Of a DNA stretch of 64,000 nucleotides, positions 36,337-44,962 are shown in pieces. The translations under genes and the position numbers were made by a program. Position 1 is the stretch's first letter. Each line of letters opens with the position of its first letter. The DNA lies in the NCBI GenBank assembly GCA_021774575.1, contig JAJFIX010000027.1, positions 1 to 64,000 on the forward strand, given 5' to 3'. Origin of the DNA: Alphaproteobacteria bacterium (lineage in GTDB: Bacteria; Pseudomonadota; Alphaproteobacteria; UBA6615). The notes beneath the pieces were generated by a model. The model did not search any database. It worked only from the letters and a program-made list of their open reading frames with translations, and was not told where the DNA came from.

Positions 36337-37176
36337 CTATTCGCCCCCACCGGTCGGCACAAAGGGATGTTCGCCGCTCACCACAAATCCGGCAATAGCC
36401 GCCCGACCCTCGGGCCCGGTAAGCCAATCGATAAAGCGCCGCGCCGCATCGGTATCAAGATGAGGGTGGCGGACTGAATTGACCAAAATAATGCCATATG
36501 GATTGGCCAGTCCCGGTTCGGCCAGTCGGGGATCGGTGCCTCCGACCATAATCTCCAATCCGGCACGATTGCCAAAACCGAGCCAGGTCGCGATGTCGGT
36601 TAGCGCATATGCGCCCAAACCGGCAACTATGTTCAAGGTTGCCCCCATCCCCGCCCCTGATTGCCGATACCAGCTTGGCTGATCGATTTGTGGTGCCAAC
36701 CCAGCGCCCTCCCATAATCGGAGTTCTGCGGCATGGGTGCCGCTCTCATCGCCACGGCTGATGAAGAAATTTCCAGTTTCAGCAATTTGGCGCAAGGCCG
36801 AGACCGGGTCGCCCAGCCCTCTTATCCGGGCTGGATCCTCGGCAGATCCGACAATCACAAAGCGGCTGGCCATCACGTCGCGACGCAGCTCGCCCCAACC
36901 GGCCTCCATAAACCGATCCTCGCCAATCCGATCATGGACCAGCAACAGGTCGAGATCGCCGGTTTCACCCAGTTTTAAAATAGCGCCGCTACCTTGAACC
37001 ACCACCTGTACATTCAGCCCAGTGGCGACGGCAAATTGCGGCAAAATTTCGCCAAGCAAACCGGAATTTTCCGTGGTCGTTGTTGCGCCGAGCGTAATGG
37101 TTTGCGCCTCAAGCGGCACCGGGAGACCAAAAACCAGCAACAAAGCGCATAAACCAGATTTCAAAAGCGCTACCAA
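36337..37176 (-). CDS. tupA: Tungstate-binding periplasmic protein TupA
   Basis: 279 residues. Signal peptide to about residue 25 (ALLLVFGLPVPLEAQ). The mature start TITLGATTTTENSGLL holds the TTTT ligand stretch of TupA, and later LLLVHDRIGEDRF and SRGDESGTH. Imports tungstate with TupBC. The start is an unusual TTG (no ATG or GTG in frame nearby) overlapping the tupC end. It is the last, not first, gene of the set. Confidence 0.9.
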   Translation of the reverse strand: MVALLKSGLCALLLVFGLPVPLEAQTITLGATTTTENSGLLGEILPQFAVATGLNVQVVVQGSGAILKLGETGDLDLLLVHDRIGEDRFMEAGWGELRRDVMASRFVIVGSAEDPARIRGLGDPVSALRQIAETGNFFISRGDESGTHAAELRLWEGAGLAPQIDQPSWYRQSGAGMGATLNIVAGLGAYALTDIATWLGFGNRAGLEIMVGGTDPRLAEPGLANPYGIILVNSVRHPHLDTDAARRFIDWLTGPEGRAAIAGFVVSGEHPFVPTGGGE

Positions 37177-37889
37177 AGCAAATCACCGGCGATAAATGCC
37201 TTGGCTTCTTTGCTCTGGGGGGTTTTAAAAAAGACATCCGCCGGTGTTTGCTCAACCAACTGGCCGCGATGCAGAAATATGATTTCGTCGCCGACCCGGG
37301 CCGCCTGGCCCATATCGTGGGTGGTCATGACGATTTTGACACCGGCGGCATGAAATCCATCGATCATCGTCTCGACCGAACGGATTGCACTGGGGTCGAG
37401 GCTGGCCGTCGGCTCATCGAGAAAAAGGATTTGCGGTTCCAACGCCCAGGCACGGGCCAAGGCCAGCCTTTGTTGCTCGCCCCCGGAAAGCACCCTAGCC
37501 GGTCGCTCCGCCATCTCGGTCAAGCCGGCCATGGCCAAAGCCCCCCGCGCGCGGCTCCGCCGATCAATTCGACCGATGCCTTTTAGTTTGAGGGCGTGCT
37601 CGATATTGGCGAGCACCGAACGGCGCAGCAATACCGGGCGCTGGAAGACCATCGCCTGGGTGGTGTCCGCATCTCCCCCGCCGCGCCAGAGAACCTGACC
37701 GTTGCTCGGCGCAATCAATCCATGGGCCAGGCGAAGAAGCAGGCTTTTTCCAGCGCCGTTCGGCCCGAGAATAACCGTCCGCTGGCGCGGGCCGATTTCA
37801 AAACTCGCTTCGCCAAACAGCCTTTCACCGCCGACGATATAAGTTACCCGAGAAAACGCCAGGGGCAGAATGGGAGCAGGACTACGCAA
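37170..37889 (-). CDS. tupC: Tungstate ABC transporter ATPase TupC
   Basis: 239 residues. Walker A LGPNGAGKS, Q-loop FQRPVLLRRS, signature LSGGEQQRLALARA, Walker B ILFLDEPTASLD, switch His in MTTHD. Powers tungstate uptake. Starts at TTG 37889: an ATG 14 bases upstream is out of frame and stops after 8 codons, and no other start lies between the tupB stop and here. Confidence 0.9.
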   Translation of the reverse strand: MRSPAPILPLAFSRVTYIVGGERLFGEASFEIGPRQRTVILGPNGAGKSLLLRLAHGLIAPSNGQVLWRGGGDADTTQAMVFQRPVLLRRSVLANIEHALKLKGIGRIDRRSRARGALAMAGLTEMAERPARVLSGGEQQRLALARAWALEPQILFLDEPTASLDPSAIRSVETMIDGFHAAGVKIVMTTHDMGQAARVGDEIIFLHRGQLVEQTPADVFFKTPQSKEAKAFIAGDLLW

Positions 37890-37921
37890 CGGAAATTCGA
37901 CCTTTCATGATCTGGCGGCCT

Positions 37922-38629
37922 TCAAGCGAACGCGGCCATGTGACCGGCCCGCGCCCGCATAAAATAGGCAAGGGCGTTGATCGACATGGTGATTGACAGC
38001 AACACAATTCCCAACCCCAATGCCAGTGCCAGATTGCCCTTGCTCGTTTCCAGCGCAATCGAGGTCGTCATCAGCCGGGTTGCGTGATCGATATTTCCAC
38101 CGACAATCATCACCGCGCCAACTTCGGCACTGGCCCGGCCAAACCCGGCCAAGGCCACCGTAATTAAGGAAAAACGTGCGTCCCACAATAGGGTCATCAC
38201 CGACTGCATCGTCCCGGCCTTCAGCGAGCGCAAATGCTCGCCATATTCGAGCCATAAATCGGCGATGATTTGGCGGGTTAACGCCGCGACAATCGGCGTC
38301 ACCAGAATGGTTTGGGCGATGATCATCGCCGTCGGGGTAAACAGCAGCCCCAGCACCCCAAGCGGCCCCGACCGGCTCAACAGAATAAACACCACCAATC
38401 CGACGACCACCGGCGGCAATCCCATGAACGCATCTATGGCAATGGTCACAAACTGACGGCCAGGAAACCGATATAAGGCCACCGCCCCGCCCAGTGGCAG
38501 GCCGATCAGACAAGCACAGGCAACGGCAGTCAAATTAACCGTCAGTGAAAGCACAATGATCTCGGCCAAATCCCGATCAAATCCGGCAATCAATCCCGCT
38601 GCCTCGCTCAAGCTTTCTAAAAACCCCAT
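37922..38629 (-). CDS. tupB: Tungstate ABC transporter permease TupB
   Basis: About 235 residues from ATG (MGFLESLSEA). Five to six membrane segments with the BPD permease EAA-like loop, here EYGEHLRSLKAGTMQSV-GFGRASAEVGAVMIVGG. Transports tungstate across the inner membrane. First gene of the tupBCA order, divergent from fdhD; the promoters should be in the 113-base spacer. Confidence 0.9.
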   Translation of the reverse strand: MGFLESLSEAAGLIAGFDRDLAEIIVLSLTVNLTAVACACLIGLPLGGAVALYRFPGRQFVTIAIDAFMGLPPVVVGLVVFILLSRSGPLGVLGLLFTPTAMIIAQTILVTPIVAALTRQIIADLWLEYGEHLRSLKAGTMQSVMTLLWDARFSLITVALAGFGRASAEVGAVMIVGGNIDHATRLMTTSIALETSKGNLALALGLGIVLLSITMSINALAYFMRARAGHMAAFA

Positions 38630-38742
38630 ATGGGACCCCACCAATCCGCTACCAGACCTGCATCATGGCCATTTTATCGGCCCGAGCAAGCCCTTGCCGA
38701 CACCTAAGCTTTGGGCCTAATTTGCCTCAAAAGGAACCCTTC

Positions 38743-39570
38743 ATGGCCCGCTATCTCGTCAAACCCGACCCACACAACCCCAAGCTCACCTCGCCGGTGA
38801 CCGGCCAGGATGAAACTGGGACGCAGATCGAGGCTTCGGTGGTCGTTGAGCGACCGCTCACATTATATCTAAATGACCAGGAAATCGTCACGCTAATGAC
38901 CGTCGGCGACCATCCGGGCTATCTCGGGGCTGGCTATCTGCTCAATCAAAACATGCTGACCGGCGCCGCCGACATCACCGGAATAGACTATGACGAAGAT
39001 CTTGAGGTGGTGGTGGTGCGCACCGATAAAAAAACCAATCACGAGGCCAAACTTGAACGCCGCACATTAACCAGCGGCTGTGCCCAAGGCACGGTTTTTG
39101 GCGATATGATGGAGCGGTTCGAAACAATTGAGTTGCCCCGCGACGCGCAGATCAAGACCTCTTGGCTGCAATCTCTATCGCGGACAATCACGCAGACACC
39201 GAGCCTCTACCTTGCCGCCGGGGCCATTCATGGCTGTGTCCTCTGTGAAGCCGACGAACCGCTCATTTATATGGAAGATGTTGGACGACATAACGCCGTT
39301 GATAAGATCAGCGGATATATGGCCCTGGAGAATATTACCGCCGCTGGAAAAATCCTCTACACCACCGGCCGCCTGACATCGGAGATGGTGATTAAAACCG
39401 TGCAAATGGAAATCCCGATCCTGGTCTCACGCTCGGGCTTTACCGCCTGGGGGGTTGAGCTGGCCCGTCAGGCCGATCTCACGCTGATCGGCCGGGCGAA
39501 AGGCAAGCGTTTCATTGCCTTGGCGGGCGCACACCGTATTGAATATGACGGTCAAAATGACCAAGACTAG
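38743..39570 (+). CDS. fdhD: Formate dehydrogenase sulfurtransferase FdhD
   Basis: 275 residues. FdhD passes sulfur to the pterin cofactor of formate dehydrogenase. Conserved region ERRTLTSGCAQGTVFGD with the reactive Cys, GAIHGCVLCEADEPL and EDVGRHNAVDKISGYM are typical. The ATG at 38743 (MARYLVKPD) has good spacing to AAAGGAACC; a longer frame from 38665 is rejected. Overlaps mobA. Confidence 0.95.
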   Translation: MARYLVKPDPHNPKLTSPVTGQDETGTQIEASVVVERPLTLYLNDQEIVTLMTVGDHPGYLGAGYLLNQNMLTGAADITGIDYDEDLEVVVVRTDKKTNHEAKLERRTLTSGCAQGTVFGDMMERFETIELPRDAQIKTSWLQSLSRTITQTPSLYLAAGAIHGCVLCEADEPLIYMEDVGRHNAVDKISGYMALENITAAGKILYTTGRLTSEMVIKTVQMEIPILVSRSGFTAWGVELARQADLTLIGRAKGKRFIALAGAHRIEYDGQNDQD

Positions 39571-40180
39571 GGTCCTCGGCGTATTGCTCGCCGGTGGGTC
39601 GAGCCGACGCATGGGGGGCGGCGATAAATGCCTGCTTCCATTGGCCGGACGCCCACTAATCGATCATTGCATTGAGCGCCTAGGACCTCAGGTCGACAGG
39701 CTGATCATCAGCGCCAATGGCGACCCAGCGCGGTTCGCCGCCTGGGACCTACCCGTTATCGCCGATCAAGGTTCCGACTTGGGGCCCTTGGGGGGGATCG
39801 CCGCCGCTCTCGATTGGGCCGCCGCCCAGACCCCTGCCTGGCCCCTCATTGCCACGGTTCCGACCGATGCCCCATTTCTGCCCACCGACCTGATTGCCCG
39901 ACTCGGCACGGCGAAGTCGGCAATTGGAGCAGATCTTGCTTGCGCGGTGCGCACAAAAAACGGATCGGAGCGCACCCAACCGGTCATCGGGCTTTGGCCG
40001 ACCTCATTGCGCCACGATTTGCGCGACGCCCTCGACGAGGGTTTGCGCAAAGTTGACAAGTGGACAGCCCGCTATAGCCTGGCCCAAGCACCCTTCTCCG
40101 CCGACAATTTTGACCCTTTTTTCAACATCAACCGCCGTGAAGATTTAGCCGAAGCCGACCGAAATTTTAGGCTCAGGTGA
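39545..40180 (+). CDS. mobA: Molybdenum cofactor guanylyltransferase MobA
   Basis: About 211 residues. Attaches GMP to molybdopterin. Motif VLLAGGSSRRMGGGDKCLLPL (nucleotide binding), DRLIISANGD, VPTDAPFLP, and FFNINRREDL are characteristic. Starts within fdhD at ATG 39545 or 39557. Together with fdhD and tupBCA it points to bis-MGD enzymes such as formate dehydrogenase. Confidence 0.93.
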   Translation: MTVKMTKTRVLGVLLAGGSSRRMGGGDKCLLPLAGRPLIDHCIERLGPQVDRLIISANGDPARFAAWDLPVIADQGSDLGPLGGIAAALDWAAAQTPAWPLIATVPTDAPFLPTDLIARLGTAKSAIGADLACAVRTKNGSERTQPVIGLWPTSLRHDLRDALDEGLRKVDKWTARYSLAQAPFSADNFDPFFNINRREDLAEADRNFRLR

Positions 40181-40298
40181 TGCCTAAAATCCACACTGCT
40201 CAATTGTGACTAAATTGGGCATAATTTCGTCACATTTCGATGCTTCTCTCCTTCTCGCAGCGCAATGCTGCAGTGATCGGCAAGCGGAATAGACCAGA

Positions 40299-40487
40299 AT
40301 GGCAACGCTTGCCTTTCGGATGCACCGCACGGTGTATTGGTTCGGCACAACGAGCCGGTCCGACAAAAAGGGAAGACATGTTGACACGGGAAGATACGTT
40401 GACACGGGAAGATACGTTGACAAAAGGGATTACGAACCCCCTACGGCCCGAGTTACAGGGAGGAGTCTAAGCACGATAGGAGATTGA
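40299..40487 (+). CDS. Possible 62-residue protein containing a tandem repeat
   Basis: Frame with GGAATAGACCAGA before ATG; product MATLAFRMHRTVYWFGTTSR then a repeated VDTGRY and RVTGRSLSTIGD. The 18-base repeats keep it open, so translation is uncertain. Could be random opening around a non-coding RNA. Confidence 0.25.
   Translation: MATLAFRMHRTVYWFGTTSRSDKKGRHVDTGRYVDTGRYVDKRDYEPPTARVTGRSLSTIGD
40380..40422. repeat. 18-base tandem repeat downstream of mobA
   Basis: Two perfect copies of GTTGACACGGGAAGATAC and a third partial GTTGACA. Each unit starts with a -35-like TTGACA, but no -10 lies at the right distance. Confidence 0.9.
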
Positions 40488-40588
40488 AACCGGTAAAAAT
40501 TCCGGTCGGCGCAATTAACCGCCATCACTGTCATGCGACACCAATAAGAAAAAGAAAAATCAAAGAAAATCATTAAGTTGCTTATACA

Positions 40589-40628
40589 GGCTCGGATTTG
40601 ACCTTAGGTCAATCCGGGCCGTTTTTTT
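40589..40628 (+). terminator. Rho-independent terminator in the mobA-pccA spacer
   Basis: Hairpin GGCTCGGATTTGACC-TTA-GGTCAATCCGGGCC (one bulge, one G-U type mismatch) then GTTTTTTT on the plus strand. It ends 409 bases after mobA, much too far for an ordinary 3' end, so a separate plus-strand transcript in 40190-40628 is suggested. On the minus strand there is no T-tract. Confidence 0.75.
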
Positions 40629-40670
40629 GCCTAATATAGCTCGGACACAGTCGCTGTTCAGCGGGGAAAA

Positions 40671-42635
40671 TTACTCAAACTCGATAATTTGCTGATCGAC
40701 ACGCAGGCTATCTCCGACCGCAACGTGAAGCTTGGCGACCACCCCATCACGCTCCGCCCGCAGGATATTTTCCATCTTCATCGCCTCTATGATGGCCATG
40801 GCCTCGCCCGACTTGACCTCCTGACCAACCACAACGCCGAGCGAAATAAGAAGGCCAGGCATTGGCGCGATGACGAATTTACCCGTATCCGCAGCAATTT
40901 TTTCCGGCATGCGGGCGAGAAGAGGCGCCAGACGTAGCGGTAGAACATGAAATGTCAGATCAAAACCGCCGTGCCGCAAACGAATGTCGAGTCCCGCTCG
41001 CTCGACCGAAATGGAGATTTCCCCGCCATCAACTTTTGCTTCGAGCCGAGGGTCCGCCGGTCGCCAATCACATAAAAAATCGACCGCAGCGTTATGATCG
41101 ATTTCCGAAACCCGAAAACCACCCTCTATCGGCGCGGCCTCCAACTTATATTGATCGCCATGGCCGCCAGCCCGCACCACGACCCACAAGCCACCAACAT
41201 CGTGTCGTCCCTCTCGCAGAGTAATAAAGAGGGCGGCGGCAGCCAAATGCCGATAGGCGTCGCCTTGAGGAACGGTGGGCGCAAAGCCTTCGGGCCATTC
41301 GGTCTGAATGAAATCCGTCGACAGATCCCCCGCGACAAAGCGTGGATGCCGCGCCACCGCCTGCAGAAAGCCGATATTATGATTGAGGCCGTGGATCACA
41401 TATTGATCAAGCGCCGATGCCAGGTTGGCCGCAGCAGCTTGACGATCAACGCCGTGTACAATCAGCTTGGCGATCATCGGATCATACTGAACGCCGATTT
41501 CATCGCCCTCGCAAACACCCGTATCGACCCGCAGGTCCGAATTAATTTGCTCGGGTTCCCGGTAACGCACCAGGCGCCCGGTCGACGGCAAAAATCCCCG
41601 CACCGGGTCTTCTGCATAGACCCGCGCCTCCATCGCCCAACCGTCCATATGCACATCATTTTGGGCAAAATCGAGTTTTTCACCGGCGGCGATGCGGATC
41701 ATCCATTCGACGAGATCAAGACCGGTGACGGCTTCGGTCACCGGGTGCTCGACCTGCAACCGAGTGTTCATTTCCAAAAAATAGAAATTGCGCTGCTGAT
41801 CGGCGACGAATTCAACCGTGCCCGCGGACCGGTACCCGACAGCGCGGGCCAGATCCACCGCTTGGTCGCCCATGAGGCCCCTTGTTTCCGCATCGAGGAG
41901 CGGCGACGGTGCTTCTTCGATGATTTTCTGGTGACGGCGTTGAATTGAGCATTCCCGTTCGCCCAAATGAACGACATTACCATGGGCGTCTGCCAGAATT
42001 TGAATTTCGATATGGCGGGGATTTTCAATAAATTTTTCGACAAAAACCCGCCCATCACCGAACGCGGCCTGAGCCTCACGCACCGCCGACCCATATGCCT
42101 CGGCCAAGCCCGGCTCATCCCAGACGACGCGCATGCCCTTACCACCGCCGCCGGCGGCCGCTTTTAGCATGACCGGAAAACCAATTTCCCCTGCAACTTT
42201 GGTCGCCATGTTCTCGTCAGTCAGAGCGACATCGCCGCCGGGAATAATGGTCACCCCGGCATTTGCCGCGATGGCCTTGGCGGTCAGCTTATCGCCCATA
42301 TCACCAATGACGCTCGGCGGTGGACCGATAAAGACCAGACCTTCGGCCTCACAAGCAGCGGCAAATTCGGCGTTTTCAGAGAGAAATCCGTACCCCGGAT
42401 GCACCGCATCGGCACCGGTACGCTTGGCGGCCGCAATGATCTTGCCCATATCGAGATAAGTTTCGGCCGCCGTAATTCCCACTAGGGCCTCCGCCTGGTC
42501 CGCCATGCCGACGGCCAACGCCTCTTGATCGGGATCGGCATATGCCGTTGCCGTTCCAATTCCCATGGCCCTGCAACTGCGCAATATGCGCATCGCAATT
42601 TCGCCCCGATTAGCGACAAAAATCCGGTCGAACAT
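40671..42635 (-). CDS. pccA: Propionyl-CoA carboxylase alpha subunit (biotin carboxylase + BCCP)
   Basis: About 654 residues from ATG after TGGGGGT (the frame runs on to 42692). Biotin carboxylase domain: VANRGEIAMRI, GYGFLSENAEFA, KAAAGGGGKGMRV, EKFIENPRHIEIQ, LEMNTRLQVEHPVTE; C-terminal biotin site EAMKMEN. The middle AEDPVRGFLPSTGRLVRYREPE fits PCC rather than methylcrotonyl-CoA carboxylase, but the latter is not excluded. With PccB it makes methylmalonyl-CoA. Confidence 0.88.
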   Translation of the reverse strand: MFDRIFVANRGEIAMRILRSCRAMGIGTATAYADPDQEALAVGMADQAEALVGITAAETYLDMGKIIAAAKRTGADAVHPGYGFLSENAEFAAACEAEGLVFIGPPPSVIGDMGDKLTAKAIAANAGVTIIPGGDVALTDENMATKVAGEIGFPVMLKAAAGGGGKGMRVVWDEPGLAEAYGSAVREAQAAFGDGRVFVEKFIENPRHIEIQILADAHGNVVHLGERECSIQRRHQKIIEEAPSPLLDAETRGLMGDQAVDLARAVGYRSAGTVEFVADQQRNFYFLEMNTRLQVEHPVTEAVTGLDLVEWMIRIAAGEKLDFAQNDVHMDGWAMEARVYAEDPVRGFLPSTGRLVRYREPEQINSDLRVDTGVCEGDEIGVQYDPMIAKLIVHGVDRQAAAANLASALDQYVIHGLNHNIGFLQAVARHPRFVAGDLSTDFIQTEWPEGFAPTVPQGDAYRHLAAAALFITLREGRHDVGGLWVVVRAGGHGDQYKLEAAPIEGGFRVSEIDHNAAVDFLCDWRPADPRLEAKVDGGEISISVERAGLDIRLRHGGFDLTFHVLPLRLAPLLARMPEKIAADTGKFVIAPMPGLLISLGVVVGQEVKSGEAMAIIEAMKMENILRAERDGVVAKLHVAVGDSLRVDQQIIEFE

Positions 42636-42730
42636 ACCGATTAACCCCCAATGCTGAGCCCCCGCGACCATCTCCCGACCCGCGACATTCACATAAAAAG
42701 TCTAAACGAACCTCCGGAGCACCGCCATTG

Positions 42731-42780
42731 AGAACTAAGGAGAACTAAGGAGAACTAGGGGGAGCAAGGGGGAGCTAATG
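42731..42780. repeat. 10-base degenerate tandem repeat upstream of pccA
   Basis: Five units: AGAACTAAGG twice, AGAACTAGGG, GGAGCAAGGG, GGAGCTAATG. Lies about 100 bases upstream of the pccA start, in its probable leader or promoter. Confidence 0.85.
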
Positions 42781-43240
42781 GGAACAGAAGTGCAATCATG
42801 GGGAAATTGACCTCTTGATTAAATCTGCCGACCGATAAAAACGGGGTCAGCAGGTAACCGAATTTCTCGGATTTGCAACGTGACGGAATTATTACTAGCA
42901 GCACCATGCTATGCCATAAGTAATTCTTTTACATAAACCTTTAATATAGCCCATTAGTATTGGTACCTATTTTTACCTTATTTTTCCTATAGTTATATAC
43001 TTATTTTTTGATAAACAAACTACCACACAGAAAATTTGCGTAAAAAAAAAGTAATATTTTTTTTGAAAAACCCGCGAATCATTGTTGTCCGCATTTCCTG
43101 TTCCGGATAAATTACAATCATTAAAGAGGTCGTTCTTACTTAAAAGCGTAATTGCCGTTTTATTTCATGCGAGCGTTCTTGAAAATTTGAACAGTTCTTA
43201 TTAATTGCTACCGTGTATTTTGCGTACTTAATTTTTAATC
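42781..43240. other. AT-rich spacer between pccB and pccA, no gene seen
   Basis: 460 bases with much lower GC than the flanks, with A/T runs and no open frame of note. It should contain the pccA promoter on the minus strand. The low GC might reflect a mobile-element remnant or a silenced region; no terminal repeats identified. Confidence 0.5.
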
Positions 43241-43285
43241 CAGTACTTACCCAAGATCAGTACTTACCCAAGATCAGTACTTACC
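43241..43285. repeat. 17-base tandem repeat near the pccB terminator
   Basis: Two perfect copies of CAGTACTTACCCAAGAT and a third partial CAGTACTTACC. Confidence 0.9.
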
Positions 43286-43296
43286 TAGTTCGTGAC

Positions 43297-43329
43297 AAAA
43301 TGGGGCGCCTTATTAGGGCGCCCCATTTT
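43297..43329 (-). terminator. Bidirectional-type terminator after pccB
   Basis: Perfect 13-base stem AAAATGGGGCGCC / GGCGCCCCATTTT with a 7-base loop, 33 bases past the pccB stop. T-rich on either strand. Confidence 0.85.
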
Positions 43330-43361
43330 TAATGGAAACTCATTATTCGCCCAACAGACCG

Positions 43362-44882
43362 TCAAAGTGGGATATTGTCATGCTTTTTCCATGGATTCTC
43401 GAGCTGTTTGCCGCGAAGCAATGACAAAGCCCCGGCGATCCGGGTCCGCGTCTCACGAGGGGCAATAACATCATCGATAAACCCCTTCTGAGCGGCAATG
43501 AATGGATTGGCAAAACGCTGGCGATACTCATCGGCCAGGGTTTCTATTTTTCCCGCATCTCCGGCAACGTCACGATGCAGTATTTCCACCGCACCCTTGG
43601 GGCCCATCACGGCAATTTCCGCGCTAGGCCAGGCGTAATTCACATCGCCCCGTAAATGCTTCGACGCCATGACGTCATAGGCGCCACCATAGGCTTTCCG
43701 CGTGATCAACGTCACCTTGGGCACGGTTGCCTCGGCAAAGGCAAAGAGCAGCTTGGCCCCATGCTTGATGATGCCGCCATATTCTTGGTCGGTACCGGGC
43801 AAAAAGCCGGGAACATCGACAAATGTAACCAGCGGAATTGAAAAACAATCGCAGAACCTGACGAATCGCGCTGCCTTTTTTGACGAGCTGATATCCAGAC
43901 ACCCAGCCAGCACCATCGGTTGATTGGCGACAAATCCCACCGTGTGGCCTTCAATCCGCCCAAAGCCAATAACAATATTTGCCGCGTGGGTCGGTTGGAT
44001 TTCAAAAAACACCGCCTCGTCGGCAACTTTATGGATCAATTCTTTAATGTCATAGGGATGCGCCGGATCGGCGGGGACCAGGCTATCAAGCGATGGCTCC
44101 GTGCGTGTGGCTGCATCCTGTGTCGCGCGGACCGGCGGTTTTTCCCGATTTGAAGACGGCAGAAACCCCATCAGTTGGCGCAATTGCAGCAAGGTCTCAA
44201 TATCGTTCTCAAACGCCCCATCGGCAACGCCGGATTTGGTTGTGTGTGTGACCGCCCCGCCGAGCTCCTCGGGCGTGACGTCTTCGTGGGTCACGGTCTT
44301 TAAGACGTTGGGCCCGGTGACAAACATGTATGAGGTATCGCGCACCATAAAAATAAAATCGGTCATCGCCGGTGAATAGACCGCCCCACCGGCACACGGC
44401 CCCATGATCGCCGAAATTTGGGGCACCACACCCGAGGCCAGCACATTGCGCTGGAAGACCTCGGCATATCCGGCCAAAGACGCGACCCCTTCTTGAATGC
44501 GCGCACCGCCGGAGTCGTTGAGCCCGATAACCGGCGCACCGACCTTCATCGCCTGATCCATGATTTTGCATATCTTGGCGGCATGGGCCTCTGACAGAGA
44601 TCCGCCAAAGACGGTAAAATCTTGGCTGAAGACAAAAACCCGCCTGCCCTCGATCATGCCCCATCCGGTGACCACACCGTCACCGGGAATTTGCTCGTCA
44701 TCGCCGTCCGGGGACTGAACATACATGTCCCATTCCTCGAACGAGCCTTCGTCGAGTAGGACCTCCAGACGCTCCCGGGCCAGCAATTTGCCCTTCGCCC
44801 GTTGGGACGCAATTCTCCGATCGCCGCCCCCAGCATGGGCACGAGCCCGGCGGGCCTCCAATTCATCAAGAATTTCGCGCAT
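43362..44882 (-). CDS. pccB: Propionyl-CoA carboxylase beta subunit
   Basis: 506 residues. Carboxyltransferase of the biotin-dependent acyl-CoA carboxylase family: [42 protein letters not shown] (oxyanion hole), [17 protein letters not shown], and C-terminal [16 protein letters not shown]. Works with PccA, here 700 bases downstream on the same strand. A perfect hairpin precedes its start and overlaps part of the ribosome site GGAGGGA. Confidence 0.93.
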   Translation of the reverse strand: MREILDELEARRARAHAGGGDRRIASQRAKGKLLARERLEVLLDEGSFEEWDMYVQSPDGDDEQIPGDGVVTGWGMIEGRRVFVFSQDFTVFGGSLSEAHAAKICKIMDQAMKVGAPVIGLNDSGGARIQEGVASLAGYAEVFQRNVLASGVVPQISAIMGPCAGGAVYSPAMTDFIFMVRDTSYMFVTGPNVLKTVTHEDVTPEELGGAVTHTTKSGVADGAFENDIETLLQLRQLMGFLPSSNREKPPVRATQDAATRTEPSLDSLVPADPAHPYDIKELIHKVADEAVFFEIQPTHAANIVIGFGRIEGHTVGFVANQPMVLAGCLDISSSKKAARFVRFCDCFSIPLVTFVDVPGFLPGTDQEYGGIIKHGAKLLFAFAEATVPKVTLITRKAYGGAYDVMASKHLRGDVNYAWPSAEIAVMGPKGAVEILHRDVAGDAGKIETLADEYRQRFANPFIAAQKGFIDDVIAPRETRTRIAGALSLLRGKQLENPWKKHDNIPL

Positions 44883-44889
44883 GAGTTCC

Positions 44890-44924
44890 CTCCGCTCAGC
44901 GTTTCACTAGAACGCTGAGCGGAG
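44890..44924 (-). promoter_or_regulatory. Perfect leader hairpin overlapping the pccB Shine-Dalgarno sequence
   Basis: On the minus strand CTCCGCTCAGCGTT-CTAGTGA-AACGCTGAGCGGAG forms a perfect 14-base stem. The GGAG at its 3' edge is the first half of the pccB site GGAGGGA, 4 bases before ATG. No T-tract follows, so this is not a standard terminator; an RNA switch for translation or a dyad operator is more likely. Confidence 0.7.
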
Positions 44925-44962
44925 TGTACTCGATTTGCCTACCCGGGCGCGAGCGCCCTTGC

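Noticed and set aside
38000-38513. Second permease gene overlapping tupB in another frame
   Set aside because: The 202-residue frame is rich in Gly/Arg/Asp and has no membrane helices; tupB itself is clear.
40380-40422. CRISPR array
   Set aside because: The three 18-base units abut without spacers, so this is a simple tandem repeat.
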